Assembly (NCBI GenBank): GCA_029977805.1
Contig: JAPOKE010000002.1
Coordinates: forward strand, 1 to 52,936
Direction of reading: 5' to 3'
Source: Phenylobacterium parvum
GTDB taxonomy: Bacteria; Pseudomonadota; Alphaproteobacteria; Caulobacterales; Caulobacteraceae
Length of the DNA stretch: 52,936 nt
The notes below the pieces were generated by a model. That model was not told the origin of the DNA, did no database searches, and saw only the letters and a list, made by a program, of their open reading frames with translations. Below are positions 1 through 10,237 of the stretch, one piece after another (the first letter of the stretch is position 1; each line of letters opens with the position of its first letter). Position numbers and translations under genes: made by a program.

Positions 1-1644
1 GTCGAGGAAAAGGCCATGGGGCCCCTCATCAATACGGTCATGACCCGGTGCATCCAGTGCACCCGCTGCGTCCGCTTCATCACCGAGGTCGCCGGGGTCC
101 CCGAGATCGGCCTCATCTCGCGCGGCGAAGACGTTGAAATCACGACCTATCTGGGCAGCGCCGTCACCTCCGAGCTTTCCGGGAACGTCATTGACCTCTG
201 CCCGGTCGGCGCCCTGACCTCCAAGCCCTATGCCTTCAACGCCCGGCCCTGGGAGCTGAAGAAGACCGAGACCGTCGACGTGATGGACGCCATGGGCGCG
301 GCCATCCGGGTCGACAGCCGCGGCCCGGCGGTCCTGCGGGTGCTTCCCCGCATCAACGAGGACGTCAACGAGGAGTGGATCTCCGACAAGACCCGCTTCG
401 CCGTGGACGGCCTGTCGCGCCAGCGCCTCGATACGCCCTACATCCGCGAGAACGGCCGCCTGCGGCCGGCCTCCTGGAAGGAAGCCCTCGACCTCGCGGC
501 GGCCCGCCTGTCGGCCGCTGCGCCCGGCCGGGTCGGCGCCATTGCCGGCGACCTTCAGGACGCCGAGTCCATGAAGGCGACCCTCGACCTCTTCCGCGCC
601 CTGGGCTCCGCCAACACCGACTGCCGCCAGGATGGCATGGCCCTTGGCGCCGGACCCCGGGAATCCTGGCTGTTCAACGCCGCCATCGCCGGGCTTGAAG
701 AGGCCGACGTCGTCCTCCTGGTGGGGACCAACCCCCGCTTCGAGGCGCCCGTCCTGAACGCCCGCCTGCGTCGTCGCTGGCTGGCCGGCGCGCTGCAGGT
801 CGGCCTGGTCGGCGAGGCCGCGGACCTGACCTACGAATTCGAGCACCTCGGCGACACGGCTGCGGCCCTCGCGACCCTCGCCAAGTCCCGCTCGGGCTTC
901 GCCAAGGTGCTGAAGGGAGCCAAGGCTCCGGCCCTCGTCATCGGCGCGGGCGCCCTGTCGGGTCCGAACGGCGCGGCCGTGGCCCATGCGGCCGCCCAGG
1001 CGGCGAAGGCCTTCGGCATGAGCTGGAACGTCCTCCACACCGCAGCCTCCCGGGTCGGCGGCCTGGACATGGGCTTCATCCCCGGCGAGGGCGGCCTGGA
1101 CGCCCGGGCCATGACGGCGAAGGGCGCGCTGGACGTGCTCTTCCTGCTGGGCGCCGACGAAATCGACCTCTCGGCTTCCGACGCCTTCCGCATCTACCTC
1201 GGCTCGCACGGCGACGCCGGCGCCCATGCGGCGGACCTGATCCTGCCCGGCGCCGCCTACACCGAGAAGGACGGCCTCTACGTCAACCTCGAGGGCAGGG
1301 TGCAGATGGGCCAGAGGGCGGTCTTCCCGAAGGGCGAGGCCCGTGAGGACTGGACCATCCTGCGCGCCCTCTCCGAACGCCTCGGCAAGACCCTGCCGTA
1401 CGACACCCTCGACCAGCTGCGCGCCCGGCTCTTCGCCGAGCATCCCACCTTCGGCCAGATCGACTGGGCGCCTAAGGGGCAGGCGGACCTGTCGGCCATC
1501 GGCGCGCCGGGCGACCTCGGCGACGCGCCGCTCGCCAGCGCGGTGAAGGCCTTCCATCTCACCAACCCGGTCGCGCGCGCCAGCGTGACCATGGCCGAGT
1601 GCGCCGCCCTGGCGGCCGGCCCGGCGAAACTGGCGGCGGAGTAG
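1..1644 (+). CDS. nuoG: NADH-quinone oxidoreductase subunit G (5'-truncated by window edge)
   Basis: This is the large iron-sulfur subunit of the complex I peripheral arm, which relays electrons from NADH towards quinone. The frame is open from base 1, so the true start and the N-terminal 2Fe-2S domain lie upstream. The first in-frame ATG at 16 is internal (context MGPLINTVMTRC). Visible are a Cys cluster CIQCTRC (codons at 49, 58 and 67) and a fourth Cys in DLCPVGA (codon at 199), which together form a 4Fe-4S site. A molybdopterin-oxidoreductase-like body follows, as in other NuoG proteins. The gene ends TAG, 3 bp before nuoH. Family assignment is secure; only the left boundary is unknown. 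Confidence 0.96.
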   Translation, partial: VEEKAMGPLINTVMTRCIQCTRCVRFITEVAGVPEIGLISRGEDVEITTYLGSAVTSELSGNVIDLCPVGALTSKPYAFNARPWELKKTETVDVMDAMGAAIRVDSRGPAVLRVLPRINEDVNEEWISDKTRFAVDGLSRQRLDTPYIRENGRLRPASWKEALDLAAARLSAAAPGRVGAIAGDLQDAESMKATLDLFRALGSANTDCRQDGMALGAGPRESWLFNAAIAGLEEADVVLLVGTNPRFEAPVLNARLRRRWLAGALQVGLVGEAADLTYEFEHLGDTAAALATLAKSRSGFAKVLKGAKAPALVIGAGALSGPNGAAVAHAAAQAAKAFGMSWNVLHTAASRVGGLDMGFIPGEGGLDARAMTAKGALDVLFLLGADEIDLSASDAFRIYLGSHGDAGAHAADLILPGAAYTEKDGLYVNLEGRVQMGQRAVFPKGEAREDWTILRALSERLGKTLPYDTLDQLRARLFAEHPTFGQIDWAPKGQADLSAIGAPGDLGDAPLASAVKAFHLTNPVARASVTMAECAALAAGPAKLAAE

Positions 1645-1647
1645 GGC

Positions 1648-2729
1648 ATGGACGCGGCGCAATCCTTCTGGGCCACGCCGGGCGGCTGGACCCTGATCAC
1701 CGTCCTGCAGATCCTGGCCGTGCTCGGCTGGCTGCTGATGTCGCTCGCCTTCTTCATGTACGGCGACCGCAAGATCTGGGCCGGCGTCCAGATGCGGAAG
1801 GGCCCGAACGTGGTGGGCCCCTTTGGCCTGCTCCAGTCCTTCGCCGACCTGATCAAGTTCATCCTGAAGGAGATCGTCATCCCTGACGGGGCGGACAAGA
1901 CGGTCTTCCTCCTGGCCCCCGTCCTGACCTTCGCCCTGGCCCTGGTGGGCTGGGCGGTCATCCCCCTGGCCCCCGGCTGGGTCGTCTCTGACATCAATGT
2001 CGGGGTGCTCTACCTCTTCGCCATCTCGTCCCTGGGCGTCTACGGCATCATCATGGGCGGCTGGGCGTCGAACTCGAAGTATCCCTTCCTCGGCAGCCTC
2101 CGGTCGGCGGCGCAGATGGTGTCCTACGAGGTCTCCATCGGCTTCGTGATCATCACGGTGATCCTGCTGGCGGGCACGATGAACCTGAACCAGATCGTCG
2201 AGAAGCAGGCGGGCGGCTTCTGGAACTGGAACGTCTTCGGCGGCGGCTTGCAGAACCTGCCCATCGCCCTGGTCATGGTTCCCATGTCGGTGATCTTCTT
2301 CATCTCGGCCCTGGCCGAGACCAACCGGCCGCCCTTCGACCTGCCCGAGGCCGAGTCCGAGCTCGTGGCCGGCTACCAGGTCGAGTACTCCTCCTCGCCC
2401 TTCCTGCTCTTCATGATCGGCGAACTGGCCAACATCGTCCTGATGTGCGCCATGATCTCGATCCTGTTCTTCGGCGGGTGGCAGGCGCCGGTGGACCTCG
2501 CCTTCGTGCGCGAGTGGTCGCCCACGGCCCAGAGCTTCTACGGCTTCATGTGGCTGTTCCTGAAGATCATTTTCTTCTTCTTCCTGTTCGCCATGGTGAA
2601 GGCCATCGTGCCCCGCGTTACCGCTACGACCAGCTGATGCGGCTGGGCTGGAAGGTCTTCCTGCCCATCTCCCTGGTGGCGGTCGTGCTGGTGGCCGGCT
2701 GGCGCGTCCTGGGACACCCGGGCGCATGA
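1648..2729 (+). CDS. nuoH: NADH-quinone oxidoreductase subunit H, frameshifted near the 3' end
   Basis: This is the membrane subunit of complex I at the quinone site. The frame from ATG 1648 shows the NuoH multi-pass pattern, including [16 protein letters not shown] and the [19 protein letters not shown] quinone-site loop. After AMVKAIVPR it runs into VTATTS and a stop at 2635-2637 (329 aa). The expected family tail ([16 protein letters not shown], then a hydrophobic helix ending GHPGA) continues without interruption in the third forward frame and stops at 2729. The next gene starts by an ATGA overlap exactly at that second stop. Joining the frames near 2608-2618, by removing 2 nt or adding 1, gives about 359-360 aa, normal for alphaproteobacteria. 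As written, the last transmembrane helix is lost. It could be a real mutation or an assembly error. Confidence 0.93.
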
Positions 2730-2938
2730 GGATGGCGGCCATCTCCTTCCTGGGGCTGGGGCTCCTGCTCGCGGCGGGATGCGCCTCCACGTCCGGCAGC
2801 ACGCCGGATGGCGACGTGGCGACCTATGACTCCCTTCGCCAGCTGCGCGCGCAGTGCACGGCGCAGGGCAAGGAGCTGGCCCTCAGGTCGGGCGGCAATG
2901 ACCGGCGTCTGTCCGGCTATGAGTGCAGGGGAAAGTAG
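2726..2938 (+). CDS. small predicted lipoprotein within the nuo operon
   Basis: This 70-aa protein has a short basic start, a hydrophobic stretch and a lipobox LLAAGC with the acylated Cys at residue 19, so it should be exported and lipid-anchored. The mature part is about 50 residues, Ser/Thr/Asp-rich then charged, with two more Cys (context RAQCTA and YECRG) that could form a disulfide. Its ATG overlaps the stop of the restored nuoH frame (ATGA) and its TAG lies 6 bp before nuoI, so it is translationally embedded in the complex I operon. No catalytic motif is visible. A role in complex I biogenesis is only guilt by association. Confidence 0.75.
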   Translation: MRMAAISFLGLGLLLAAGCASTSGSTPDGDVATYDSLRQLRAQCTAQGKELALRSGGNDRRLSGYECRGK

Positions 2939-2944
2939 GACGGC

Positions 2945-3436
2945 ATGCTGAAGCGCATTTCCCAGGCGGTCCGGGGCGCGGCCCTTTCCGACTTCATCGG
3001 CGCCTTCGGCATGGCCATGGTCTACATGGTCCGGCCCAAGGCGACCGTCATCTATCCCTACGAGCGCGGGCCCCAGTCGCCCCGCTTCCGCGGCGAACAC
3101 GCCCTGCGGCGCTATCCCAGCGGCGAGGAGCGCTGCATCGCCTGCAAGCTCTGCGAGGCCATCTGCCCGGCCCAGGCCATCACGATCGAGGCCGAGCCCC
3201 GCGAGGACGGCAGCCGCCGGACGACCCGCTACGACATCGACATGGTCAAGTGCATCTACTGCGGCCTGTGCCAGGAGGCCTGCCCGGTGGACGCCATCGT
3301 CGAGGGACCGAACATCGAATTCGCGGTCGAGACCCGCGAGGAGCTCTACTACGACAAGGAACGCCTGCTCGATAACGGGGACCGTTGGGAGCGGGAGATC
3401 GCCAAGAATCTGGAACTGGACGCGCCCTACCGGTAG
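2945..3436 (+). CDS. nuoI: NADH-quinone oxidoreductase subunit I
   Basis: This ferredoxin-like subunit carries two 4Fe-4S clusters (N6a, N6b) between the NuoG chain and the terminal cluster of NuoB. Two complete motifs are present: Cys64-67-70-74 ([12 protein letters not shown]) and Cys103-106-109-113 ([12 protein letters not shown]). The length of 163 aa matches the family. An N-terminal amphipathic segment (about residues 15-30) is typical of membrane attachment. It starts at ATG 2945, 6 bp after the small lipoprotein gene, and is followed by an 81-bp gap before nuoJ, the longest gap within this nuo segment. Confidence 0.97.
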   Translation: MLKRISQAVRGAALSDFIGAFGMAMVYMVRPKATVIYPYERGPQSPRFRGEHALRRYPSGEERCIACKLCEAICPAQAITIEAEPREDGSRRTTRYDIDMVKCIYCGLCQEACPVDAIVEGPNIEFAVETREELYYDKERLLDNGDRWEREIAKNLELDAPYR

Positions 3437-3517
3437 ACCCGGGCGGCGATTCCGAACGCACTGAAACCCCGCCGGTTCCTCCGGGACGCGGCGGTCCAAG
3501 AAGAGGGGCTGAACCCG

Positions 3518-4135
3518 GTGGCCTTGCAGGCAATCGCATTCTATCTGCTGGCGGCGGTGACGATCGCGGCGGGGTTCGGCGTGGTTTCCGCCCGGAACCC
3601 CGTGCACTCGGTCCTCTTCCTCATCCTCGCCTTCTTCTCGGCGGCGGGCCTCTTCGTCCTCATGGGGGCGGAGTTCCTGGCCATGCTGCTGGTGGTCGTC
3701 TACGTCGGCGCGGTCGCCGTCCTCTTCCTCTTCGTCGTCATGATGCTGGACGTGGACTTCGCCGCCCTCCGTCAGGGCTTCGCCCGGTCCATGCCCCTGG
3801 GCGCGGCCGTGGCGGGCATCCTCGCCTTCGAGATGGTCGCCGTCTCGGCGGTGGTGGCCAACCGCGGCGCGGCGGGCGCTTCCGAGGGGCCGCTCGCAGC
3901 GACCCCCGACGCGCCGAACGCCGAGGCGATCGGGCGGGTGCTCTACACCGACTACGTCTACTTCTTCCAGGCGGCGGGCCTGGTCCTGCTGGTGGCCATG
4001 ATCGGCGCCATCGTCCTGACCCTGCGCCACAAGCCCGGGGTCAAGCGGCAGGTCATCGCCGACCAGGTGGCCCGTACGCCGGCCACCGGCATGCGCGTCG
4101 TCTCAGCCAAGCCGGGCGAGGGGATCCAGGAATGA
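3518..4135 (+). CDS. nuoJ: NADH-quinone oxidoreductase subunit J
   Basis: This is a membrane subunit of complex I (ND6 homologue), 205 aa, with about five hydrophobic helices. The characteristic segment is [18 protein letters not shown] around residues 22-39, followed by the helix with [19 protein letters not shown]. The start is GTG at 3518, preceded by a purine-rich stretch (AAGAAGAGGGG) about 8 bp upstream that serves as ribosome-binding site. The stop overlaps the nuoK start (ATGA at 4132-4135), which implies translational coupling. The C-terminal 30 residues are hydrophilic and variable, as usual. Confidence 0.95.
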   Translation: MALQAIAFYLLAAVTIAAGFGVVSARNPVHSVLFLILAFFSAAGLFVLMGAEFLAMLLVVVYVGAVAVLFLFVVMMLDVDFAALRQGFARSMPLGAAVAGILAFEMVAVSAVVANRGAAGASEGPLAATPDAPNAEAIGRVLYTDYVYFFQAAGLVLLVAMIGAIVLTLRHKPGVKRQVIADQVARTPATGMRVVSAKPGEGIQE

Positions 4136-4440
4136 TCATCGGTCTGTCCCACTACCTGGCGGTCGCCGCCATCCTGTTCACGATCGGCGTCTTCGGCATC
4201 TTCGTGAACCGCAAGAACATCATCGTCATCCTGATGTCGATCGAGCTGATCCTCCTGGCGGTGAACATCAACTTCGTCGCCTTCTCGGCCTTCCTGCACA
4301 ACGCCATCGGCCAGATCTACGCCATGTTCATCCTGACCGTGGCCGCCGCCGAGGCCGCCGTCGGCCTGGCCATCCTGGTGACCTTCTTCCGAAACCGCGG
4401 GGACATCGCCGTGGACGACGCCTCCGTGATGAAGGGCTGA
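4132..4440 (+). CDS. nuoK: NADH-quinone oxidoreductase subunit K
   Basis: This is a 102-aa three-helix membrane subunit (ND4L homologue) of the proton-pumping arm. The second helix contains [17 protein letters not shown] with the conserved membrane Glu, and the third contains the [11 protein letters not shown] segment with the second conserved Glu. It begins at ATG 4132, overlapping the nuoJ stop by 4 nt, and ends 9 bp before nuoL. Length and helix pattern match the family exactly. Confidence 0.96.
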   Translation: MIIGLSHYLAVAAILFTIGVFGIFVNRKNIIVILMSIELILLAVNINFVAFSAFLHNAIGQIYAMFILTVAAAEAAVGLAILVTFFRNRGDIAVDDASVMKG

Positions 4441-4449
4441 TTTCCCGAG

Positions 4450-6537
4450 ATGACCGCGCAAGCCCTTCTTCCCCTGATCGTCTTCGGCCCCCTGGCCGGA
4501 GCCCTCATCGCCGGCCTCTTCGGCTCCCGCATCGGGGCCCTGGCCTCGCAGGCGGTGACGACGGGTCTCCTGCTCCTGTCCGCCGTCCTGTCCTGGGTGG
4601 TCTTCGCCCAGTGGACCTGGGGCGGGCTCGAGCCCTTCACCCTGACGATCGCCCCCTTCATCCACGTGGGCGAGTTCATCTCGAACTGGTCCATCCGCCT
4701 CGACGGCCTGTCCGCCGTCATGCTGGTCGTCGTGACCAGCGTCTCGGCCCTCGTCCACGTCTACAGCTGGGGCTACATGGCCGAGGACCCGTCCCGGCCG
4801 CGCTTCTTCGCCTACCTGTCCCTGTTCACCTTCGCCATGCTGGCCCTGGTGACCGCCGCCGACTTCATGCAGCTGTTCTTCGGCTGGGAGGGCGTGGGCC
4901 TGGCCTCCTACCTGCTGATCGGCTTCTGGCACCACAAGGACAGCGCCAACGCCGCCGCCATCAAGGCCTTCGTGGTCAACCGGGTCGGCGACTTCGGCTT
5001 CGCCCTCGGCATCATGACCGTCTTCTGGATGTTCGGTTCCATCCAGTTCGCCGAGGTCTTCTCGCACATTGACGAGATCGCCGGCTCCAAGTGGCGCTTC
5101 ATCGGCTACGACTGGTCGGCCATCGACCTGGCTGCGGGCCTGCTGTTCATCGGCGCCATGGGCAAGTCCGCCCAGTTCTTCCTGCACACCTGGCTTCCCG
5201 ACGCCATGGAGGGCCCGACCCCGGTCTCGGCCCTCATCCACGCCGCCACCATGGTGACGGCCGGCGTCTACATGGTCTGCCTGCTGTCGCCCATGTTCGA
5301 GGCGGCGCCGGTCGCCCGCGACATCGTCACCCTGATCGGCGCGGTCACGGCCCTCTTCGCCGCGACCGTCGGCCTCGCGCAGAACGACATCAAGCGGGTC
5401 ATCGCCTACTCGACCTGCTCGCAGCTCGGCTACATGTTCTTCGCCGCCGGCGTGGGCGCCTACCAGGCGGCCATGTTCCACCTCTTCACCCACGCCTTCT
5501 TCAAGGCCCTGCTGTTCCTGGGCGCCGGCTCCGTGATCCACGGCATGCACCACGAGCAGGACATGCGGCGCATGGGCGGCCTGTGGCGCTACCTGCCGGT
5601 GACCTACGCGGTCATGACCATCGGGACCCTGGCCATCACCGGCTTCGGCATCCCGAGCCTGCACCTGGGCCTGGCGGGCTTCTACTCGAAGGACACCATC
5701 ATCGAGTCCGCCTGGGCGGCGGCCACCTCGCACGGCGGCGTCGCGGCCTTCGCCTTCATGGTCAGCCTGATCGCCGCCGGCCTGACGGCCTTCTACTCCT
5801 GGCGCCTGGCCTTCATGACCTTCCACGGGACCCCGAAGTGGGCCGGGGAGGGCGCGCATGGCCATCACGACGCCGCGCATGACGACCACGCGCACGCCAG
5901 CCACGCCCATGAAGAGCACGCCCACGGCGATCACGGGCACGGCGATCACGGGCACGGCCACGGCGCCCATACGCCGCACGAGAGCCCGGCCTCCATGCTC
6001 GGCCCGATCCTCGCCCTGTCCGTCGGCGCGATCGCCGCCGGCTATGTCTTCGTCGAGAAGTTCGTCGGCGAGGAGCGCAACGAATTCTGGCGCGGCGCCA
6101 TCTTCAACGCCCCGGCCAACAAGGTGCTGGAGCACGCCCACCACGCCCCCGCCTGGGTGCTCTGGGCGCCCCTGGTGGTCTCCGCCATCGGCTTCGCCGC
6201 CGCCTGGTACGTCTACATCGCCCGCGAGGGCCTCGGCGCCCGGATCGCGGCGCGCCGGGGGATCGTCTGGTCCTTCCTCTACAACAAGTGGTTCTTCGAC
6301 GAGCTCTACCAGGCCACCTTCGTCCGGGCGGCCAAGCTGCTGGGCGACCTGTTCTGGAAGGTCGGGGACCAGAAGATCATCGACGGCCTCGGCCCGGACG
6401 GCGTCTCGGCGGCGTCCTACGCCCTGGGCCGCCGGACAGGCCGGCTTCAGACCGGCTATCTGTACCACTACGCCTTCGTCATGCTGCTCGGGGTGGCGGG
6501 TCTCCTGACCTTCGCCCTTTGGGCCTGGCGGGCTTGA
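4450..6537 (+). CDS. nuoL: NADH-quinone oxidoreductase subunit L, with His-rich loop
   Basis: This is the distal antiporter-like subunit (ND5) of complex I, 695 aa. It contains the Mrp-type core, with motifs [37 protein letters not shown] and [15 protein letters not shown], and the long C-terminal lateral helix region. Between core helices, residues about 469-512, lies a hydrophilic loop with 17 His in about 44 residues, rich in Asp and Gly. It includes a perfect 15-bp tandem duplication at 5926-5940 and 5941-5955. Such loops occur in some alphaproteobacterial NuoL proteins, but this one is strongly enriched and could bind metal. The gene lies 9 bp after nuoK and 13 bp before nuoM. Confidence 0.96.
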   Translation: MTAQALLPLIVFGPLAGALIAGLFGSRIGALASQAVTTGLLLLSAVLSWVVFAQWTWGGLEPFTLTIAPFIHVGEFISNWSIRLDGLSAVMLVVVTSVSALVHVYSWGYMAEDPSRPRFFAYLSLFTFAMLALVTAADFMQLFFGWEGVGLASYLLIGFWHHKDSANAAAIKAFVVNRVGDFGFALGIMTVFWMFGSIQFAEVFSHIDEIAGSKWRFIGYDWSAIDLAAGLLFIGAMGKSAQFFLHTWLPDAMEGPTPVSALIHAATMVTAGVYMVCLLSPMFEAAPVARDIVTLIGAVTALFAATVGLAQNDIKRVIAYSTCSQLGYMFFAAGVGAYQAAMFHLFTHAFFKALLFLGAGSVIHGMHHEQDMRRMGGLWRYLPVTYAVMTIGTLAITGFGIPSLHLGLAGFYSKDTIIESAWAAATSHGGVAAFAFMVSLIAAGLTAFYSWRLAFMTFHGTPKWAGEGAHGHHDAAHDDHAHASHAHEEHAHGDHGHGDHGHGHGAHTPHESPASMLGPILALSVGAIAAGYVFVEKFVGEERNEFWRGAIFNAPANKVLEHAHHAPAWVLWAPLVVSAIGFAAAWYVYIAREGLGARIAARRGIVWSFLYNKWFFDELYQATFVRAAKLLGDLFWKVGDQKIIDGLGPDGVSAASYALGRRTGRLQTGYLYHYAFVMLLGVAGLLTFALWAWRA

Positions 6538-6550
6538 GGGAGGCGAGACA

Positions 6551-8035
6551 ATGACCGGCATCCTCTCCCTCATCACCTTCGCCCCCGTCCTCGGCGCGGC
6601 CCTGATCCTGGCCCTGCGCGCCGGGCGTACGGCTTCGCCCCGGGGTGATGACCTGGCGCGCTGGATCGCCTTCGGCGCCAGCCTGGCGACCCTCGGCCTT
6701 TCGGTCCTCCTGACCCTTCGGTTCGACACGGCGAACGGCGGCTTCCAGTTCGTCGAGGACATCCCCTGGTTCGCAGGGCTTCACTACCGGATGGGCGTCG
6801 ACGGCGTTTCCGTCCTGTTCGTCCTCCTGACCGCCTTCCTGACCCCACTGTGCATCGCCGCCTCCTGGAAGTCGGTGGAGCAGAGGGTGACCTCCTACAT
6901 GGTCGCCTTCCTGCTGCTCGAGGCCCTGGTCATCGGCGTCTTCTGCGCCCTCGACCTGGTGCTCTTCTACGTCTTCTTCGAGTTCGGCCTGGCGCCCATG
7001 TTCCTGATCATCGGGATCTGGGGCGGCAAGCGGCGGGTCTACGCGGCCTTCAAGTTCTTCCTCTACACCCTGCTCGGCTCGGTCCTGATGCTGGCGGCGG
7101 TCCTGGCCATGATCGGCGCGGCGGGCACCAGCTCCATCCCCGACCTCATGACCTTCCGCTTCGAGCCCTGGATGCAGACCTGGCTCTGGCTGGCCTTCTT
7201 CGCCTCCTTCGCGGTGAAGATGCCCATGTGGCCGGTGCACACCTGGCTTCCCGACGCCCACGTCGAGGCGCCGACGGCCGGCTCGGTCATCCTGGCGGGC
7301 ATCCTGCTGAAGATGGGGGGCTACGGCTTCCTGCGCTTCAGCCTGCCGATGTTCCCGGACGCCTCCCAGGCCTTTGCGCCCCTGGTCTTCGCCCTGTCGG
7401 CCATCGCCATCGTCTACACCTCGCTGGTCGCCTTCCGTCAGACCGACATCAAGAAGCTGATCGCCTATTCCTCGGTGGCCCACATGGGCTTCGTGACCAT
7501 GGGAATCTTCTCCTTCGACGTGCTCGGCGTGCAGGGGGCCATCTTCCAGATGCTGAGCCACGGGGTGATCTCCGGGGCCCTCTTCCTCTGCGTCGGCGTC
7601 GTCTACGACCGGATGCATACGCACGAGATCTCGGTGTTCGGCGGCCTGGTGAACCGCATGCCGCTCTACGCCGCCATCTTCCTGCTCTTCACCATGGGCA
7701 ATGTCGGCCTGCCGGGGACCTCGGGCTTCATCGGCGAGATCATGACGCTGACAGGGGTCTACTTCAGCTCGACCTGGACGGCGGTCATCGCCACCACCGG
7801 CGTCATCCTCTCGGCGGTCTACGCCCTCACCCTCTACCGGCGCGTCGTGTTCGGCGAGATGACCAACCCGGCCCTCGCCGACATCACCGACGTGGACCTG
7901 CGCGAGATCCTGATCTTCCTCCCGCTGGTGATCGCCACCCTCTGGCTGGGCTTCCAGCCGGGCCTCGTCTTCAACGTCACCGCCAGTTCGGTCGACGGTC
8001 TTCTGGACGCCTTCCGCACTGCGGTCGGCAACTGA
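6551..8035 (+). CDS. nuoM: NADH-quinone oxidoreductase subunit M
   Basis: This is a 494-aa antiporter-like subunit (ND4) of the complex I membrane arm. Recognisable are [21 protein letters not shown] with the key Glu, the lysine-bearing helix [20 protein letters not shown], and the [14 protein letters not shown] motif. Multiple hydrophobic helices fill the length, which is normal for the family. A purine-rich GGGAGGCGAGAC sequence just before ATG 6551 provides the ribosome-binding site. The gene sits between nuoL and nuoN in canonical order. Confidence 0.96.
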   Translation: MTGILSLITFAPVLGAALILALRAGRTASPRGDDLARWIAFGASLATLGLSVLLTLRFDTANGGFQFVEDIPWFAGLHYRMGVDGVSVLFVLLTAFLTPLCIAASWKSVEQRVTSYMVAFLLLEALVIGVFCALDLVLFYVFFEFGLAPMFLIIGIWGGKRRVYAAFKFFLYTLLGSVLMLAAVLAMIGAAGTSSIPDLMTFRFEPWMQTWLWLAFFASFAVKMPMWPVHTWLPDAHVEAPTAGSVILAGILLKMGGYGFLRFSLPMFPDASQAFAPLVFALSAIAIVYTSLVAFRQTDIKKLIAYSSVAHMGFVTMGIFSFDVLGVQGAIFQMLSHGVISGALFLCVGVVYDRMHTHEISVFGGLVNRMPLYAAIFLLFTMGNVGLPGTSGFIGEIMTLTGVYFSSTWTAVIATTGVILSAVYALTLYRRVVFGEMTNPALADITDVDLREILIFLPLVIATLWLGFQPGLVFNVTASSVDGLLDAFRTAVGN

Positions 8036-8056
8036 CGGAGGCCGAAGGAAACCGCC

Positions 8057-9493
8057 ATGTTCGCCACTGACCTCGCCCTTGCAACGCCCCTGCTGATCCT
8101 CGCAGGCGCTGCGCTCCTTCTCCTGGTCGTCGGCGCCTACCTGCCGCGGCCGGAACGCCTGGTGGGCCTGGGCGCCATGGCCGCCCTGGCGGCCTCCGCC
8201 GTCGCCGCCGTGACCGGGCCCCAGGGCCAGGCCTTCTCGGGCGCCCTGACGGCCGACGCCGCCTCGGTCTTCGCCCAGGTGGTGATCTGCCTCGGCAGCC
8301 TGGTCGCCATTCCCCTGGGCCAGGCCTGGTTCGAGCGCCGCGGCATCCGCCACTTCGAGTTCCCGGTCCTCATCCTCCTCGCCGCCCTCGGCATGGGCAT
8401 GATGGCGGGGGCAGGGGACCTCCTCAGCCTCTACATCGGCGTCGAGCTGCAGTCCCTGGCCCTGTACGTCCTTGCGGCGCTCCAGAGGGACGACGCCAAG
8501 GCCTCCGAGGCCGGCCTGAAGTACTTCGTGCTCGGGGCCCTGTCCTCGGGCCTCCTGCTCTACGGGGCCTCGCTGGTCTACGGCTTCTCCGGGGCCATCG
8601 GCTTCGACGAGATCGCCGCCGCGGTGAAGGGCGAGGCCGGGACGGGCGTCCTGTTCGGCCTGATCTTCATGGTCTGCGGACTGGCCTTCAAGGTCTCGGC
8701 CGCGCCCTTCCACATGTGGACCCCCGACGTCTACGAGGGCGCGCCGACGCCCGTCGTCGCCTTCTTCGCCGGCGCGCCGAAGCTGGCGGCCATGCTCCTC
8801 TTCGCCCGGGTCCTGGCCGAGGCCTTCCCCCTGGCCGCCGACCAGTGGCGGCAGGTGCTGATCCTCATCGCCCTGGCCTCCGTCGCGGTGGGCGCCTTCG
8901 CGGGCCTCGCCCAGACCAACCTGAAGCGCCTGTGGGCCTATTCCTCCATCGCCAATGTCGGCTACGCCGTACTCGGCCTCGCCGCCGGCACGGCCCAGGG
9001 CGTCCAGGCCATGCTGGTCTTCATGGCCCTCTACACCGTGGCGGTGATCGGCTTCTTCGCCTGCCTCGCGGCCCTGTCGCGCAACGGCCGGCCCCTCGAG
9101 ACCCTCGACGACATGGCCGGGCTCTTCCAGCAGCGTCCCTGGCTCAGCCTCGCCCTGACGGTCTTCGCCCTGTCCGGCCTGGGCCTGCCGCCCTTCGCCG
9201 GCTTCTGGGGCAAGTACTACGTCTTCATGGCGGCGGTGAACGCCGGCGATCCCATCCTGCTCTGGTCCGCCGTCGCGGCCCTGGTCGGCAGCGTCATCGC
9301 GGCCTTCTACTATCTGCGTCTCGTCAAGGTGATGTGGTTCGACCCCGCCCCCGGCGAGACGGACCGCCCGCCCGTCGAGGCCGGGGCCATCGCGGTGGGC
9401 GCCGCGGCCTTCACCTTCCCGGTCGTCCTCGGCCTCATGCCCCTGATCGACCACTATGCGAAGGCGGCGGCCGCCGCCCTTGGCCTGGGCTAG
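8057..9493 (+). CDS. nuoN: NADH-quinone oxidoreductase subunit N
   Basis: This is a 478-aa antiporter-like subunit (ND2) closest to the quinone module. Family features include LYIGVELQSLALYVLAAL with the conserved Glu, the FKVSAAPFHMWTPDVYEGAP segment and the KRLWAYSSIANVGY motif. It is the last complex I subunit of the operon. Its TAG is directly abutted by the birA GTG at 9494, with no terminator visible, so the downstream genes probably share the transcript. Confidence 0.96.
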   Translation: MFATDLALATPLLILAGAALLLLVVGAYLPRPERLVGLGAMAALAASAVAAVTGPQGQAFSGALTADAASVFAQVVICLGSLVAIPLGQAWFERRGIRHFEFPVLILLAALGMGMMAGAGDLLSLYIGVELQSLALYVLAALQRDDAKASEAGLKYFVLGALSSGLLLYGASLVYGFSGAIGFDEIAAAVKGEAGTGVLFGLIFMVCGLAFKVSAAPFHMWTPDVYEGAPTPVVAFFAGAPKLAAMLLFARVLAEAFPLAADQWRQVLILIALASVAVGAFAGLAQTNLKRLWAYSSIANVGYAVLGLAAGTAQGVQAMLVFMALYTVAVIGFFACLAALSRNGRPLETLDDMAGLFQQRPWLSLALTVFALSGLGLPPFAGFWGKYYVFMAAVNAGDPILLWSAVAALVGSVIAAFYYLRLVKVMWFDPAPGETDRPPVEAGAIAVGAAAFTFPVVLGLMPLIDHYAKAAAAALGLG

Positions 9494-10237
9494 GTGGGCG
9501 TCCCGCGCATCGAATGTCACGCCGTCCTCGACTCGACCAACGCCGAGGCCCGGCGTCGGGCGGAGGCCGGCGACTTCGGACCCGTCTGGATCCACGCCCT
9601 TGAGCAGACCGCTGGCCGGGGGCGTCGCGGACGGCCCTGGCGGGGCGGGGGCGGCAACCTCGCCGCCACCCTCCTGATCCCCGTCGACCTGCCGCCCGCC
9701 GAGGCGGCCCAGGTTTCCTTCGTCGCCGCCGTCGCCCTGGCGGAGACCGTCAACGCCCTGGCGGGCGCGGAGGTCGCGCGCCTGCGCTGGCCCAATGACC
9801 TCCAGGTCGTCGGGGGCAAGGCGGCGGGCATCCTCGTGGAATCCGGCGCGCGGCCCGGCGGCGGGCTCTGGCTGGCGGTGGGCATGGGGGTGAACCTCGC
9901 CTCCGCCCCGCCCCGGGACCAGGTGGAGCGCCCGGCGAGCGCCCTGGCGGACCTGCCCGGCTTTGGCCTGGTGGCGCCGGGCGACTTCCTCACTGTCCTC
10001 GCCGGCCGCTTCGAGGCCTGGCGGGAGACCTGGAGCCGGGAAGGCTTCGCCCCCGTGGGGCGCGCCTGGACCCGCCTGGCCGACGGCCTTGGCGGCGCCT
10101 GCACCGCGCGGCTGCCTGACCGCACCCTGTCCGGGATCGCCGAGGTCCTGGAGCCCGACGGCGCCCTGCGCCTGCGCCTGGACACGGGCGAGGCGGTCCG
10201 GATCACCGCCGGCGACGTCTTTTTCGGAGAGAGCTGA
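9494..10237 (+). CDS. birA: biotin--[acetyl-CoA-carboxylase] ligase (monofunctional)
   Basis: This enzyme activates biotin with ATP and attaches it to the biotin carboxyl carrier protein of acetyl-CoA carboxylase. The ligase core starts almost at once: DSTN at residues 13-16, the biotinyl-AMP loop GRGRRGRPW at 41-49, then LRWPNDL and [10 protein letters not shown]. There is no room for the N-terminal winged-helix DNA-binding domain of the E. coli-type repressor, so this 247-aa protein should be a pure enzyme. The start is GTG 9494, immediately after the nuoN stop. The end overlaps the coaX start (TGATG). A start further inside would remove the substrate motif, so GTG is preferred. Confidence 0.93.
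   Translation: MGVPRIECHAVLDSTNAEARRRAEAGDFGPVWIHALEQTAGRGRRGRPWRGGGGNLAATLLIPVDLPPAEAAQVSFVAAVALAETVNALAGAEVARLRWPNDLQVVGGKAAGILVESGARPGGGLWLAVGMGVNLASAPPRDQVERPASALADLPGFGLVAPGDFLTVLAGRFEAWRETWSREGFAPVGRAWTRLADGLGGACTARLPDRTLSGIAEVLEPDGALRLRLDTGEAVRITAGDVFFGES

Noticed and set aside
5857-5990. His-rich repeat of nuoL as a CRISPR-like or mobile repeat
   Set aside because: It is a short in-frame protein-coding tandem with no spacers, confined to one loop of NuoL.
3958-9595. Very long open frames on the minus strand opposite nuoJ-nuoN (over 900 codons each)
   Set aside because: They are antisense to strongly recognised complex I genes, have Gly/Arg/Asp/His-rich translations without domains, and arise because stop codons are rare in GC-rich DNA.
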